Shown: positions 9,864 through 21,750, counted from the first letter of the stretch. The stretch: 64,000 bases of DNA from Caulobacter sp. NIBR1757 (GCF_027912495.1 NZ_CP115463.1:4290501-4354500); one strand, 5' to 3'. Translations and numbers: made by a program. The notes: a model not told the origin generated them from the letters alone.

Positions 9864-10256
9864 ATGTCGAACCCGACCTGCACCCCCACCCTGCCCGGTT
9901 TCACCTGCGGCCTGGACGCCACGTTGCGCGTCATCGCCGGCAAGTGGAAACCGCTGATCCTCTACTTCCTGGCCCAGGGCGGCCCGACCCGCTACGGCGA
10001 GCTGCGGCGGGCCATCCGCGATGTCAGCGACAAGATGCTGATCCAGCAGCTCAAGGAGCTGGAGGCCGACGGCCTGGTCAAACGCACCGACTACCGGGAG
10101 ATTCCGCCCCGGGTGGACTATAGCCTGACGCCCCTGGGGGTGAGCCTGGCCGGGGCGCTCGTGCCGCTGTGCCAGTGGGGGGAGCAGAACATGGCCGAGG
10201 TCACCCGGGTGTTCGCGCGGCGCGCGGCGTGGGCCCGTAAGGGCCGTACAGCCTGA
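9864..10256 (+). CDS. HxlR-family transcriptional regulator
   Basis: 130-residue winged-helix protein of the usual HxlR length. The signature VIAGKWKPLILYFL near 22-36 is followed by RYGELRRAIRDVSDKMLIQQLKELEADGLVKR, the recognition helix and wing, and RVDYSLTPLG. Two Cys residues (6 and 15) lie at the N-terminus, where some HxlR members carry redox- or electrophile-sensing cysteines; whether these sense anything is not known. Divergent from the SDR gene, its likely target. Confidence 0.88.
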   Translation: MSNPTCTPTLPGFTCGLDATLRVIAGKWKPLILYFLAQGGPTRYGELRRAIRDVSDKMLIQQLKELEADGLVKRTDYREIPPRVDYSLTPLGVSLAGALVPLCQWGEQNMAEVTRVFARRAAWARKGRTA

Positions 10257-10328
10257 TTGCGGCAACGCCAAACAGGTTGATTTGCATTTGGTCCGCCTCA
10301 GGGGCCATATGCGTCTAGAGAGGAAGCT

Positions 10329-10991
10329 GTGCAAACACCGCAACAATGGGTCGAGCTAGGTCGACGTGGAGCATTCACAACGACGCAAGTTGCGGCGTTG
10401 ATCGGTGCTGAGCCGTCCAAGGTGGCCTCCTGGCTTTCTGGCAGCCCTCCCCTGATCGAGTCCGATCTTCCTACCGTGGCGGGTAGGATTGCCCTGTCTT
10501 TTGACGGTCTCGTTGAGGCACGGGCGGTCAGCTATTTGTTGGCTGAAGGCGTTACCCGCCGGCGCCTAGCTAAAGCGATGAAGGCGATGCGCCAACGGTG
10601 GGCCGATCCTCACCCCCTCGCTCGGGAACGCCAACTAACGACCGATGGCTCGGCGGTATTTGAACTTCAGGGCGAAAAGATCATCGATCTGTTGACTGAC
10701 GCCTATCTGCATCCAGAGGTCCTTCGCCCAGCTCTTGCCGGACGTGTCGTCTTCAAGAGCGGGCGTGCTGCTTGGCTTGAGCCTTATCCGGCGGACTTGC
10801 CGCTGGTACGGATTGACCCGGCAAGGGCCTTTGGCCGGCCGGTGGTCGTGGAACAAGAGACTGCTGTGCCAACAGAGGTGCTAGCGGCCTCCGCTCAGGT
10901 CGATGGGCTAGCGGAGGCTGCGGACTGGTTCAACGTAAGTAAGGGCGCGGTCACCCAGGCCGTGGAGTTTGAACACCGCATCGCTGCTTGA
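10329..10991 (+). CDS. VapB45-like antitoxin (HTH plus DUF433-like region)
   Basis: 220 residues from a GTG preceded by AGAGGAAG. Residues 15-45 look like a MerR/excisionase-type helix-turn-helix (FTTTQVAALIGAEPSKVASWL). The C-terminal third (RPVVVEQETAVPTEVLAAS, LAEAADWFNVSKGAVTQAVEFE) matches DUF433, the domain of VapB45-type antitoxins that neutralise the toxin and bind DNA. The downstream toxin gene overlaps it by four bases (TTGA). Codon choice (many GCT, CTT, ACG, GTT) differs from neighbours, suggesting horizontal acquisition. Likely autoregulated. Confidence 0.7.
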   Translation: MQTPQQWVELGRRGAFTTTQVAALIGAEPSKVASWLSGSPPLIESDLPTVAGRIALSFDGLVEARAVSYLLAEGVTRRRLAKAMKAMRQRWADPHPLARERQLTTDGSAVFELQGEKIIDLLTDAYLHPEVLRPALAGRVVFKSGRAAWLEPYPADLPLVRIDPARAFGRPVVVEQETAVPTEVLAASAQVDGLAEAADWFNVSKGAVTQAVEFEHRIAA

Positions 10992-11476
10992 CCCTCATTC
11001 GCTTCGACGAATGCATAAACCCCCGCATCGTTGGTGCATTGAGGGCTATTGGATTGCCCGACGGTGTGGTGTTGGAAACACCTCAGGAACTCGGTCAGAG
11101 GGGCGAACCAGACGTAAATTGGATTGAGGCCTTTGCTGCGCGGGGCGGGCGTCTCTTCGTGTCGGGGGACGGCAACCTGCGCAGAGTTCAGCTTGAGCGA
11201 GCGGCGCTAGAGGCGGCCGGGCTAATTGCTGTCTTTCCTGGATCAATGAAGTGGTATGGCAACCTTCGCAGATGGGGGCAGGCGGCTTTCATCACGGCGT
11301 GGTTCCCAGCCATCGTCAGACTCGCAGAGGAAGGCGAGGCGGGCACTCACTATCGCCTGCCGCAATCCTTCTCGGGTGAGTTTGACAGCGTAGAGGTGCT
11401 GAAATCGCTGGCACAAATTGAGCTAGAGCGGGATGCGAAAATTGCTGCCCGATTGGCGGGGCGCGAGGACAACTAG
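10988..11476 (+). CDS. VapC45-like PIN-domain toxin
   Basis: 162 residues starting at a TTG that overlaps the antitoxin stop. The start is supported because the N-terminal IRFDECI strand, with its first catalytic acid (Asp7), begins immediately. Further acids Asp42 (PDVNWIEAFA) and Asp61 (FVSGDGNL) fit a PIN-like Mg-dependent RNase active site. Family knowledge: VapC toxins cleave tRNA or rRNA; the target of VapC45 types is uncertain. Coupled translation and divergent codon usage support a mobile toxin-antitoxin module sitting within the polysaccharide locus. Confidence 0.7.
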   Translation: MTLIRFDECINPRIVGALRAIGLPDGVVLETPQELGQRGEPDVNWIEAFAARGGRLFVSGDGNLRRVQLERAALEAAGLIAVFPGSMKWYGNLRRWGQAAFITAWFPAIVRLAEEGEAGTHYRLPQSFSGEFDSVEVLKSLAQIELERDAKIAARLAGREDN

Positions 11477-11553
11477 CTCCTAGTCTTCGCCGATTAGACG
11501 TCAGGATTGGGCGCGCTCACTCTGGGAGTCCGTTGGCCGGAAGGGCTCGCCGC

Positions 11554-12855
11554 CTACCGCGTGATCTTCAAATCGTCGAACCACGCCTCGCCGCTCGCCC
11601 GCCCCGCCCCCGGCGATGACAGCGTCAGCCACTGGGCGTTGCAGCCCGCCGGCACCTCCACCGTCCCCGTGAACGTCGTCCAGCCGGTCGTGCCCGACAG
11701 GCTGACCCCCGGATCGACGATGGCGACGTTGCGCTCGGCACAGCGGAGGCCCCAGACGAGGGGGCGGGCGGCGGCAATGGCGTCGCCCTTCCAGCGGCCG
11801 ATCAGCACGTGGCGGCCAGGGGGCAGGGCCAGGAGCTGGCGGGCCAGGATGCCGGGGGGGACGGCGCCGCTGAAGCGCAGGTAGAGGGCCTTGCCCTCGC
11901 CGTCGGGCGCGGGGCCGGGTTCGGCGATGACGCCGGTGCGGTCGAAATACTGCCAGTTGAAGGGGGCCGGGCCGGGCAGGCCCTCGAAGCCGCCGTCGTA
12001 GGGGTCGGCCAGCTGGGCGACGCCCTCGGGTGGCAGCAGCTGGGCCCATAGCAGGAAGGCGGCCAGATACTGCTCGTCCTTGACCAGGCGGCCGACGACG
12101 GCGCCGGTCTCGGTCTCGGTGGGTGGATGCTTGCCCTTGGCCATGGCGGTCAGCACGGTCATGGCCGCGCCGGGGTTGTCGCCGCTCCTGGCCATGTTGA
12201 TCAGGAAGGCCGAGCGCCAGGGCGGGTCGCCGTCGAGGCGGGCAGCGAGCAGTTCGGCGCCGCCGGGCTGGGCCGCCAGACGGGATAGCTGGGTGGTCAT
12301 CACCCCGCGCATCGACACCGGCCAGGCGCGCAGCAGGCCGTCGGCGCGTTCGATCGTCTCGGCCAGCCTGCCCGCCTTCAGACGGTCGGCGACCAGCCAG
12401 CTGACCGCCGGGATGTCGCGCTTCATGCGGTCGCCGGCGATGGTCATCAGCCGGTCGCGGCGGGCCGGATCGTTGGTGGCGAAGGCCAGGGTGCGGAAGG
12501 CGGAGCCCGAGGTCGGATCCCGGCTGAGTGCGGCGAGGGCCAGGCGGCGGGCCGGGCCGGTCTCGCGACGCTCCAGCCGGCGTTCCGCCAGCCGGGCCAT
12601 GGCCTCGGCGTCGCTTGGGCGCCAGGCAAGGGCCCTGGCCGGGCTCTCGGCCGTCAGGGCGTCGGCGACCGAGCGCTGGACGATCAGGCCGCCGAGGCCA
12701 AGGCCGCCGAGCACGAGCACGGCGGCCAGCATCGCATCGCGCCAGGGGAAGACCCGTGCGGGCGGCTCCGGCGCGACCGGCGGCACGACCCGGAGGATCG
12801 GCCGTCCGCCGTCCCTGCCGCCATCCCCGCCGACCGGCATGTCCGTCGTCGGCAT
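11554..12855 (-). CDS. Membrane-anchored TPR-like protein of the polysaccharide locus
   Basis: 433 residues: a short cytoplasmic N-terminus, one transmembrane segment at about 42-60, an Ala/Arg-rich helical region (about 75-290) that looks like degenerate tetratricopeptide repeats, and a C-terminal beta-rich segment (about 295-433, e.g. LYLRFSGAVPPG, TGWTTFTGTVEV, AWFDDLKI) that looks like a carbohydrate-binding jelly-roll. It starts three bases after the BY-kinase stop, so it is in that operon. Not a recognised family; a periplasmic scaffold for polysaccharide export is inference from context. Confidence 0.65.
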   Translation of the reverse strand: MPTTDMPVGGDGGRDGGRPILRVVPPVAPEPPARVFPWRDAMLAAVLVLGGLGLGGLIVQRSVADALTAESPARALAWRPSDAEAMARLAERRLERRETGPARRLALAALSRDPTSGSAFRTLAFATNDPARRDRLMTIAGDRMKRDIPAVSWLVADRLKAGRLAETIERADGLLRAWPVSMRGVMTTQLSRLAAQPGGAELLAARLDGDPPWRSAFLINMARSGDNPGAAMTVLTAMAKGKHPPTETETGAVVGRLVKDEQYLAAFLLWAQLLPPEGVAQLADPYDGGFEGLPGPAPFNWQYFDRTGVIAEPGPAPDGEGKALYLRFSGAVPPGILARQLLALPPGRHVLIGRWKGDAIAAARPLVWGLRCAERNVAIVDPGVSLSGTTGWTTFTGTVEVPAGCNAQWLTLSSPGAGRASGEAWFDDLKITR

Positions 12856-12858
12856 GGA

Positions 12859-15210
12859 TCAGCCCTTTTGACGGCCCAGCTTCTTGGTGTCGTTGCTGCC
12901 GTATTCGTAATTGTAGGCGTAGCCGTAGCCGTATCCGTAGCCATAGCCGTAGCCGGCCGCCTTGAGGCTGAACTTCGACAGCAGGGCGCCGAGGATGCGG
13001 GCGTTGCCCAGACCGAGGCGGCGCAGGGCCGCCTTGGCCAGGCCCTGGCGGGTGGTGCCGGCCTCGATGACCAGGATGGTGCCGGCCACCGAGCTGGCCA
13101 GCAGCGGGGCGTCGGCCAGGCCCATGACCGGCGGGCCGTCGATGATCAGCAGGTCGAAGTGCTCCTGGGCTTCGGCGATCAGGGCGCGGATGCGGGTGCC
13201 GGCCAGCAGTTCGGCCGGGTTGGGCGGCAGCGGGCCACAGGGGATGAAGGCCAGGTTCGGCTGGTCGGTGGCCTGGGCCAGTTCGATCAGGGTGGCCGAG
13301 CCGGTCAGGTAGTTGGACAGGCCGGCGCTCGAATCGGCGCGCAGGGTGCGGTGCAAGGACGGGTTGCGCAGGTCGCTGTCGACCAGCAGCACGTTCATGC
13401 CCAGCTTGGCGAAGTTCTTGGCCAGGGCCACCGAAGTGGTCGACTTGCCTTCCGACGGCCGGGCCGAGGTGACCAGGATGTTGCGCGGCACGCCCTCGTT
13501 GGTCGAGAACTGCAGGGCCGTGCGCACCGAGTAGTAGGCCTCGGAGAAGGAGCTGCGCGGATCGGCCATGGCCTCTTCCGGGGTGACGCCCTTGTCGAGC
13601 ATCGGGATGGCGCCGAGCAGCGGCATGCCGAGCTTGCCCTCGATGTCTTCCGGAACCTTGATGGTCTCGTCGAGGCTTTCCAGACCGAAGGCGGCGCCGA
13701 CGCCCATCAGCAGGCCGATGCCGAGCGCGATCAGCAGGTTGATCAGCATGTTGGGCTTGTAGGGACTGCGCGGGGTGACGGCGTCGTCGATCACCGAGAC
13801 GTTGTTGGCCCCGCCGCCGGCGGTGACGCCGATGTCCTTGAAGCGCTGCAGCAGCCCGTCATAGAGGGTGCGGTTGGTGTCCACGTCGCGCTGCAGGATG
13901 GTGTACTGGATCGAGCGGTTGCGCAGGTCCATGACGCCGGACTTCAGGCCGGAGACCTGGCCCTGGAGCTGGCTCTCGGTGTTGCGGGCGGTCTGGTACT
14001 GCTGCTGGATCGAGGCGCGGATGTTGCCGGCCTCGGCGTTGATCTGGCGGCCCAGTTCGTCGATCTGGCCCTTGATGGCGACCACCTCGGGGGCGTCGGG
14101 CACGAATTTGGTCAGCATCAGCTGGTACTGGCCGTTGAGCGCCGCCTGCTGCTGGCGCAGGGCCTGGATGGTCGGGCTGCCCATCACCTCGGGCAGGCTC
14201 ATCAGGGCGCCCGACTGGGCCTGGCGCCACTTCTGTTCGGCGGCGATGCGCATGCTCTTGGCCATGCCGAGCGCCGTGTTCATCGACACCAGGTCGGTGG
14301 CGGTCAGCGAGGTGCTGGCCGTCTGCTCGGCGCCGCCGCCGCCGGGAGCGCCGCTCGCGGCCGGGGCGGTGACGCTGATGATGCCCTGGCTGGTGGCGTA
14401 GTCGTTCAGCGCCCGTTCGGAGACCTCGAGCTTGGTCTTGGCCTCGGCCAGCTTGTCCTGCAGCACCACGCGGGCGTCGGCGGTGGCGTCGAAGCGACGG
14501 TCGAGGTTGAAGCCGACGTACTGCTTGGCGAACAGGTTGGCGACGCGCGAGGCGATGGCCGGGTCGGGGCTCTCGTAGGAGATCTTGACCAGCCGCGAGT
14601 TGCGCACCGGCTCGATCGAGAGGCCGGCCATCAGCAGGCTGGTGGCCTGGCGCTCGCGGGCGGCCAGGGGGGCGGTCATGTTGGCCGCCGTGCCCTTGCC
14701 GCGGCCCAGCAGCTTGTTGATGCCGTCCTTGAAGCCCGAGGGCTTGGACTGGTTCATGAAGGCCGGGTCGTTGGCCAGGTTTTCCTTCTGCACCACCCGC
14801 AGGGCCAGCTTGCGGCTCTTCAGCTGTCCGTACATGGTCTGGTAGAATTCGAGGTTGCGGCTGTCGTCCGGCGTCACTTCCTGGATGCCGGTGTAGCTGG
14901 CCACCTCGCGATCGATCTGGATCATCGTCGTCGAGCGGTAGATCGGCGTCGTCAACAGGGTGAAGATCAGGCCGAGGATCAGCATCACCCCGACCGCCCC
15001 GGCGATGACCAGGCGGTGCTTCACCAGCACATGCCAGTAGGCCAGCAGGTTGATCTCGGGGTTGACCCCCTGTTGCTCGTCGAAGTTGGCCCGGGTGGGA
15101 ACCAGGCCGCGGCCGCCGGAGACAACCAGCGGCCGGGGCATGGCCGTGGTCATGTAGTTGCGGGCTTCCGGTTCGCCGTCCCGGTGCTCATCGTTGTCGC
15201 CGCGCTTCAT
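12859..15210 (-). CDS. Wzc-type polysaccharide co-polymerase / tyrosine autokinase
   Basis: 783 residues controlling chain length and export. A Wzz domain opens with a first membrane segment at about 68-88. A long periplasmic coiled-coil part follows (to about 480), then a second membrane segment at about 486-508. The cytoplasmic BY-kinase domain has Walker A (SARPSEGKSTT, about 585), Walker A' (VLLVDSDLRNP) and Walker B (LLIIDGPPVMG). The C-terminus is a Tyr cluster of alternating Gly-Tyr, the autophosphorylation tail. ATG preceded by GAGGA. Followed by the TPR-like gene and preceded by the Wza-like lipoprotein; the CpsB-type phosphatase next door would dephosphorylate the tail. Confidence 0.92.
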   Translation of the reverse strand: MKRGDNDEHRDGEPEARNYMTTAMPRPLVVSGGRGLVPTRANFDEQQGVNPEINLLAYWHVLVKHRLVIAGAVGVMLILGLIFTLLTTPIYRSTTMIQIDREVASYTGIQEVTPDDSRNLEFYQTMYGQLKSRKLALRVVQKENLANDPAFMNQSKPSGFKDGINKLLGRGKGTAANMTAPLAARERQATSLLMAGLSIEPVRNSRLVKISYESPDPAIASRVANLFAKQYVGFNLDRRFDATADARVVLQDKLAEAKTKLEVSERALNDYATSQGIISVTAPAASGAPGGGGAEQTASTSLTATDLVSMNTALGMAKSMRIAAEQKWRQAQSGALMSLPEVMGSPTIQALRQQQAALNGQYQLMLTKFVPDAPEVVAIKGQIDELGRQINAEAGNIRASIQQQYQTARNTESQLQGQVSGLKSGVMDLRNRSIQYTILQRDVDTNRTLYDGLLQRFKDIGVTAGGGANNVSVIDDAVTPRSPYKPNMLINLLIALGIGLLMGVGAAFGLESLDETIKVPEDIEGKLGMPLLGAIPMLDKGVTPEEAMADPRSSFSEAYYSVRTALQFSTNEGVPRNILVTSARPSEGKSTTSVALAKNFAKLGMNVLLVDSDLRNPSLHRTLRADSSAGLSNYLTGSATLIELAQATDQPNLAFIPCGPLPPNPAELLAGTRIRALIAEAQEHFDLLIIDGPPVMGLADAPLLASSVAGTILVIEAGTTRQGLAKAALRRLGLGNARILGALLSKFSLKAAGYGYGYGYGYGYAYNYEYGSNDTKKLGRQKG
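12919..12954 (-). repeat. Hexanucleotide repeat encoding the Tyr-Gly tail
   Basis: Six tandem hexamers close to GTAGCC on the plus strand encode the Gly-Tyr run at the end of the BY-kinase. Unit length is a multiple of three, so copy-number change would alter the number of phosphorylatable Tyr without a frameshift. Confidence 0.7.
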
Positions 15211-15293
15211 TGGTCCTCGGAGCCCCTTCGCCGGCCCCTCCCGGGGGCGCGGCGCCTAATTCAGTCAATACGTCATACGCGCCAGCGGCGCGA

Positions 15294-15992
15294 TCAGAGC
15301 ACCGGCACGAAGGTGCCGATCAGCGGCACCGCCGAGATCACGTCGCGCCACAGGGTCTTGCCGCCCGAGCGGTCGACGAAGACCACGTCGTTGGCGAAAA
15401 TCTGCGGGTCGTCGATCTTGCCGGTGCGGATGGAATTGAGGTCGAACACCGCCACCATCCGCTGGTTGTTGACCATCCGGAAGACGGCGACCTTCTTCTC
15501 GTTGGCCTCGCGGTTGACGCCGCGGGCCATGGCCACCGCCTGGATGAGGGTGGTCTTGCCGATCAGCGGATAGACCCCCGGCTGGCTGACCGAGCCATCG
15601 ACGGTGACCTTCTGGCTGGCGAATTCCTTGACCGAGACGGTGACTTCCGGCGAGCGCAGGTAGCGGGCCTTGAGCCGGGTGGTCAGTTCGTCGCGGATTT
15701 CGTTGACCGTCTTGCCGGCCACCGGCACGGCGCCGATGATCGGCATGCCGATCTGGCCGGCGGCGTCGACCTGGACGATGCGCGAGACGTCCGGCGCCTG
15801 GTAGACGCTGACATCGAGGGTATCCATCGGCCCGACGCGATACTCCTCGGCGCCGACGACGGCGCGGGTCGGATCGGGCGGGGGCAGCGCCTGGCCATAG
15901 AGGGCGCCATCAGCCATCTTGCCGGAGCCGCCGCCGGTGCAGGCGGCCAACAGGACGCTGGCAACCAGCGCAAGAACCAGGGCACGGATCAT
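15294..15992 (-). CDS. Polysaccharide export lipoprotein (Wza-like, Poly_export/SLBB)
   Basis: 232 residues. Lipoprotein signal with lipobox LLAAC, Cys18 the lipidated residue. The Poly_export domain (EEYRVGPMDTLDVSVYQAPDVS, then IGMPIIGAVPVAG) is followed by an SLBB-type region (VDGSVSQPGVYPL, TTLIQAVAMARGVN). This is shorter than E. coli Wza, as common in alphaproteobacteria, where one or two SLBB repeats suffice. ATG preceded by GGGGAG. It would form the outer-membrane side of the export channel with the Wzc-type protein, encoded 83 bases downstream on the same strand. Confidence 0.9.
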   Translation of the reverse strand: MIRALVLALVASVLLAACTGGGSGKMADGALYGQALPPPDPTRAVVGAEEYRVGPMDTLDVSVYQAPDVSRIVQVDAAGQIGMPIIGAVPVAGKTVNEIRDELTTRLKARYLRSPEVTVSVKEFASQKVTVDGSVSQPGVYPLIGKTTLIQAVAMARGVNREANEKKVAVFRMVNNQRMVAVFDLNSIRTGKIDDPQIFANDVVFVDRSGGKTLWRDVISAVPLIGTFVPVL

Positions 15993-16034
15993 GAATTGCT
16001 CCCCACTGCGTAAATCTCACGCATCATAGCCTCT

Positions 16035-16832
16035 TCAGGCCGCTTTAAACAAACGCCGCAGAAAGCCAAATCCCGTCGTCGGCGCCTTTTGGGCGCGCGC
16101 GGCGTCGGGCAGCATCGAAGGCGGCCGGTTCTCGAGAACGGCCCGCGGCCGGGTGATGACCATGTCGATGGCCGCCTGCTCGCCCAGCCGCTGGGCGACG
16201 GCGTCGCGGGCGGGGGACAGCTGCGGCCGGCGATGGCGCATGTTGTGGGCGTCCGTCGCCAGGATGTGGACCAGGCCCTCGTCCAGCATGCGCTCGGACC
16301 AGTATTGCGGCCGCTTGCCGAAGCGGCCGGTGACGGAACCGGAGGTCAGCTGCATCCAGGCCCCGGCCTTGGCCATGCGGACCATGGTCTCGTAATGGCT
16401 CTCGATCCAGTGCAGGCGTTCCGGGTGCGTGATGATCGGGTGGTAGCCGGCGGCCATGGCGGCGAAGACCGTGTCCTCGATGCGCGGCGGGGCGGTATGG
16501 TGCGGCGGTTCGAACAGGAAGTAGCGGGTGTCGCCGAGACTGAGGATGCGGCCCGAGCGCAGGCCGGCGACCAGGTCGACACACAGCTGCACATCGGCGC
16601 CGGTGGTCAGCTGGAGCGGGATCTCTTCCCGGTCGAGTTCGACCTGCAGGGCGGCGACGGCGGCGCGGATCTGGGGGCCGGTGTTCTCGTAGAGGCCCGG
16701 GAAGATGTGCGGCGTGCAGGCGACGACCTCGATGCCGTCCTCGACGGCGCAGCGGGCCATGGCCAGCGACGTCTCGAGATCAGGGGCCCCGTCATCGATG
16801 CCGGGAACCATGTGGCAGTGTAGGTCGATCAA
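16035..16832 (-). CDS. CpsB/YwqE-type protein-tyrosine phosphatase (PHP family)
   Basis: 265 residues from a TTG preceded at seven bases by GGAG, which puts the metal-binding HCH motif (IDLHCHMVPG, His5 and His7) at the very N-terminus as in the family; longer in-frame starts add unrelated residues. Further PHP ligands appear in CTPHIFPG, ITHPERLHW and ILATDAHNMRHR. Metal-dependent phosphotyrosine phosphatases of this type act on BY-kinases of the same locus. It lies 42 bases upstream of the export lipoprotein and is the first gene of the minus-strand export operon, divergent from the WecA-like gene. Confidence 0.85.
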   Translation of the reverse strand: MIDLHCHMVPGIDDGAPDLETSLAMARCAVEDGIEVVACTPHIFPGLYENTGPQIRAAVAALQVELDREEIPLQLTTGADVQLCVDLVAGLRSGRILSLGDTRYFLFEPPHHTAPPRIEDTVFAAMAAGYHPIITHPERLHWIESHYETMVRMAKAGAWMQLTSGSVTGRFGKRPQYWSERMLDEGLVHILATDAHNMRHRRPQLSPARDAVAQRLGEQAAIDMVITRPRAVLENRPPSMLPDAARAQKAPTTGFGFLRRLFKAA

Positions 16833-17212
16833 ACCCGCAACTCCAAAACCAAGCCCATGCGCGGACCTTCGACCTGCAGGCGCGCGGAAGCGCGCGCGCC
16901 TTCTAAAGGATGACGCCCGCCCACCCGACGCTGCGTTATCTCGCCGCACCCGGACCGGGTCAAGGCGCAAACAGCGTTATCCGAGCGGTGTAGCCGAAAC
17001 TGCACAAGTTCGTCGCCGGGATGTCGTCGTTTGCACCCAAACGGTGGCGGCGACGGAAACACAGATGTCGAATTGTTCAATATTATGAAGGTCGCCCGAC
17101 ACGGGGTTTCTTTCCGAACGCCGGTTGCCAGCCTGCGACGGCGCCACTATGGGACAGGCTTGCTGTCGCGGCGGGCGGGGGTTCGCCGCAACTTTCCGGG
17201 GGTATTCCAAGG
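16833..17212. promoter_or_regulatory. Divergent promoter region of the export operon and wecA-like gene
   Basis: 380 bases between divergent starts. A short A/T-rich stretch near 17068-17085 (TTGTTCAATATTATG) stands out against the GC-rich background and may hold promoter elements. No credible gene. Exact promoters were not assigned. Confidence 0.4.
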
Positions 17213-18297
17213 GTGTTTCCGACGGTCGAGTTTCTGCGCACCGCCGCCCTGGAATTCATCGCGGCGTTCAGCGCCGTCACCGCCATCATCTTCCTGCTCT
17301 CGCCCTTCGCGGCGCGGCTGGGCCTGGTCGACAAGCCGGGCGGCCGCAAGGATCACGCCGCGCCGACCCCGGTGACCGGGGGCCTGGCGATCGCCGTCGG
17401 CACCATCCTGCCGGCCCTGGCCCTGACCCCGCCGAACGCCCAGGTGGTCGGCCTGGGCGTCGCCGCCGTCATCCTGGTGATCGTCGGGGTGCTGGACGAT
17501 ATCTACGACATTCCCTGGCCGATCCGGGTTCTGGCCCAGACCGGCGCCGCCCTGGCCATCGTGCTGATCGGCGATGTGCGGGTGGCCAACATCGGGCCGG
17601 TGTTCGGCCTGGGGCCGCTCGACCTGGGCTATCTGTCCGTGCCCTTCACCATCATCGCCACGGTCGGGCTGATCAACGCCCTGAACATGGCCGACGGCAT
17701 CGACGGGCTGGCGGGATCCCTGTGCGTCTGCGCCCTGGTCATGCTGGTGGCGGCGTCGCTCTACGCCGGCAACGCCGACCTGGCCCACGGCCTGACGGTG
17801 ATCACCGGGGCGGTCATCGCCTATCTGGCCTTCAACCTGCGCCTGCCCTGGCGCAAGCGGGCCCGCATCTTCCTCGGCAATTCCGGCAGCGCCTATCTGG
17901 GCCTGATCATCGCCTGGGCCGTCTTCCGCCTGACCCAGAACCCGGTCTATCCGGTCACCCCGGTGCTGGCCCCCTTCCTGATCGCCCCGCCGCTGATCGA
18001 CTGCCTGGTGCTGATCGTGAGGCGGGTCCTGCACAGGCGCTCGCCCTTCCACGCCGACCGCACCCACGCCCACCATCTGATGCTGGACGGCGGTTTCAGC
18101 GTCACCGGCGTGGTTGTGACCCTCTGCGCCCTGTCCCTGACCCTGGGCCTCGGCGTCGCCCTGGCCCTGCGCGCCGATGTGCCCCAGCCGGTGCTGCTGG
18201 CCATCTTCGCGGGTCTGACGGTGGCCTACTTCCTGTTCACCCGGCATCCCGACCGGGCCATCGCCGTCTATGCCCGGCTGACCGGCAAGGCCAAACG

Positions 18298-18301
<4 letters not shown>
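17213..18301 (+). CDS. wecA: Undecaprenyl-phosphate N-acetylhexosamine-1-phosphate transferase (WecA/MraY family)
   Basis: 362 residues from a GTG; the open frame extends further upstream but that part is not hydrophobic and has no family similarity. About ten membrane segments. Conserved acidic motifs: VLDDIYDIP, ALNMADGIDGLAGS at about 154-164, and a cytoplasmic HADRTHAHH histidine motif near 282-290. Family knowledge: transfers an N-acetylhexosamine-1-phosphate from UDP-sugar to undecaprenyl phosphate, starting lipid-linked glycan synthesis. Its stop codon overlaps the convergent pseC stop through a shared CTAG. Confidence 0.85.
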
Positions 18302-20973
<2,672 letters not shown>

Positions 20974-21750
20974 TCACATCGCCGAAATGCCGCCGTCAAG
21001 CTTCAGCTCGGCGCCGGTCATGAAGCGGCTTTCGTCGGAGGCCAGGTAGAGCACGGCGTCGGCGATGTCCTTCGGCGTGCCGATGCGGCCCAGCGGCACC
21101 TGGCGGCCGAGCTTGGCCTCGCCCTCCTCCTTGCCGAAGCGCTGGCGGATCGGGTCGAGGATCGGGGTGTCGATGAAGGTCGGGTGGATGGAGTTGGAGC
21201 GGACGTCGATCTTCTGCTTGGCGCAGTAGAGGGCGATGTTCTTGCTGAGCAGCCAGACCGCCGCCTTGGAGGCGTTGTAGGCCGGGCCGTTGTGGTTTGC
21301 GATCAGGCCGGCGATCGAGCTGATGTTGATGATCGAGCCCGGCTGGTTCTCGCGCAGGTACCGAATCGCGTGCTTGGCCCCCAGAAACACGCTGTCGACG
21401 TTGACGCTCATGGTGATGCGGAAATCGTCGAGGGTGCAGTTCTCGATATCGGCGCCGCGGCTGATGCCGGCGTTGTTGAGCAGCACCGAGATGCCGCCCA
21501 TGTCGGCGTTGGCCCGTAGCAGGGTGTCGATCCAGCCCTGCTCGTCGGTGACATCGAGGCGGTAGGCATAGGCCGTGCCGCGGCCGTGGGCGGCGTTCAG
21601 CTCGTCGGCGATCCCTTGCGCGCCCTCGAGGTTGAGGTCGGCCAGGGCGACCTTCGCCCCCTCCTCGGCCAGGCGCCGGGCGGCGCCGGCCCCCAGACCC
21701 TGGGCCCCACCGGTGATGAAAGCCTTCTTGCCCGCGACCCGTCCCGACAT
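20974..21750 (-). CDS. Short-chain dehydrogenase/reductase
   Basis: 258 residues from the ATG preceded by GGAGGAACGAG. Motifs: TGGAQGLG (cofactor), NNAGISRG, INISSIAG with the catalytic Ser, YNASKAAVWLL with Tyr and Lys, SIHPTFIDTPI, and the C-terminal MTGAELKLDGG. Asp in ALADLNLEG suggests NAD+ preference. The sequence is close in style to 3-beta/17-beta-hydroxysteroid or cyclic alcohol dehydrogenases; the true substrate is unknown. The pterin dehydratase gene ends upstream with a 32-base gap, so it may be co-transcribed with it. Confidence 0.85.
   Translation of the reverse strand: MSGRVAGKKAFITGGAQGLGAGAARRLAEEGAKVALADLNLEGAQGIADELNAAHGRGTAYAYRLDVTDEQGWIDTLLRANADMGGISVLLNNAGISRGADIENCTLDDFRITMSVNVDSVFLGAKHAIRYLRENQPGSIINISSIAGLIANHNGPAYNASKAAVWLLSKNIALYCAKQKIDVRSNSIHPTFIDTPILDPIRQRFGKEEGEAKLGRQVPLGRIGTPKDIADAVLYLASDESRFMTGAELKLDGGISAM

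Noticed and set aside
12868..15573. A 901-codon open frame on the plus strand opposite the BY-kinase and export lipoprotein genes
   Set aside because: Long antisense frames are common in GC-rich coding DNA; the translation is Gly/Ala/Val/Asp-rich with no known motif, while the opposite strand encodes clear Wzc- and Wza-type proteins.
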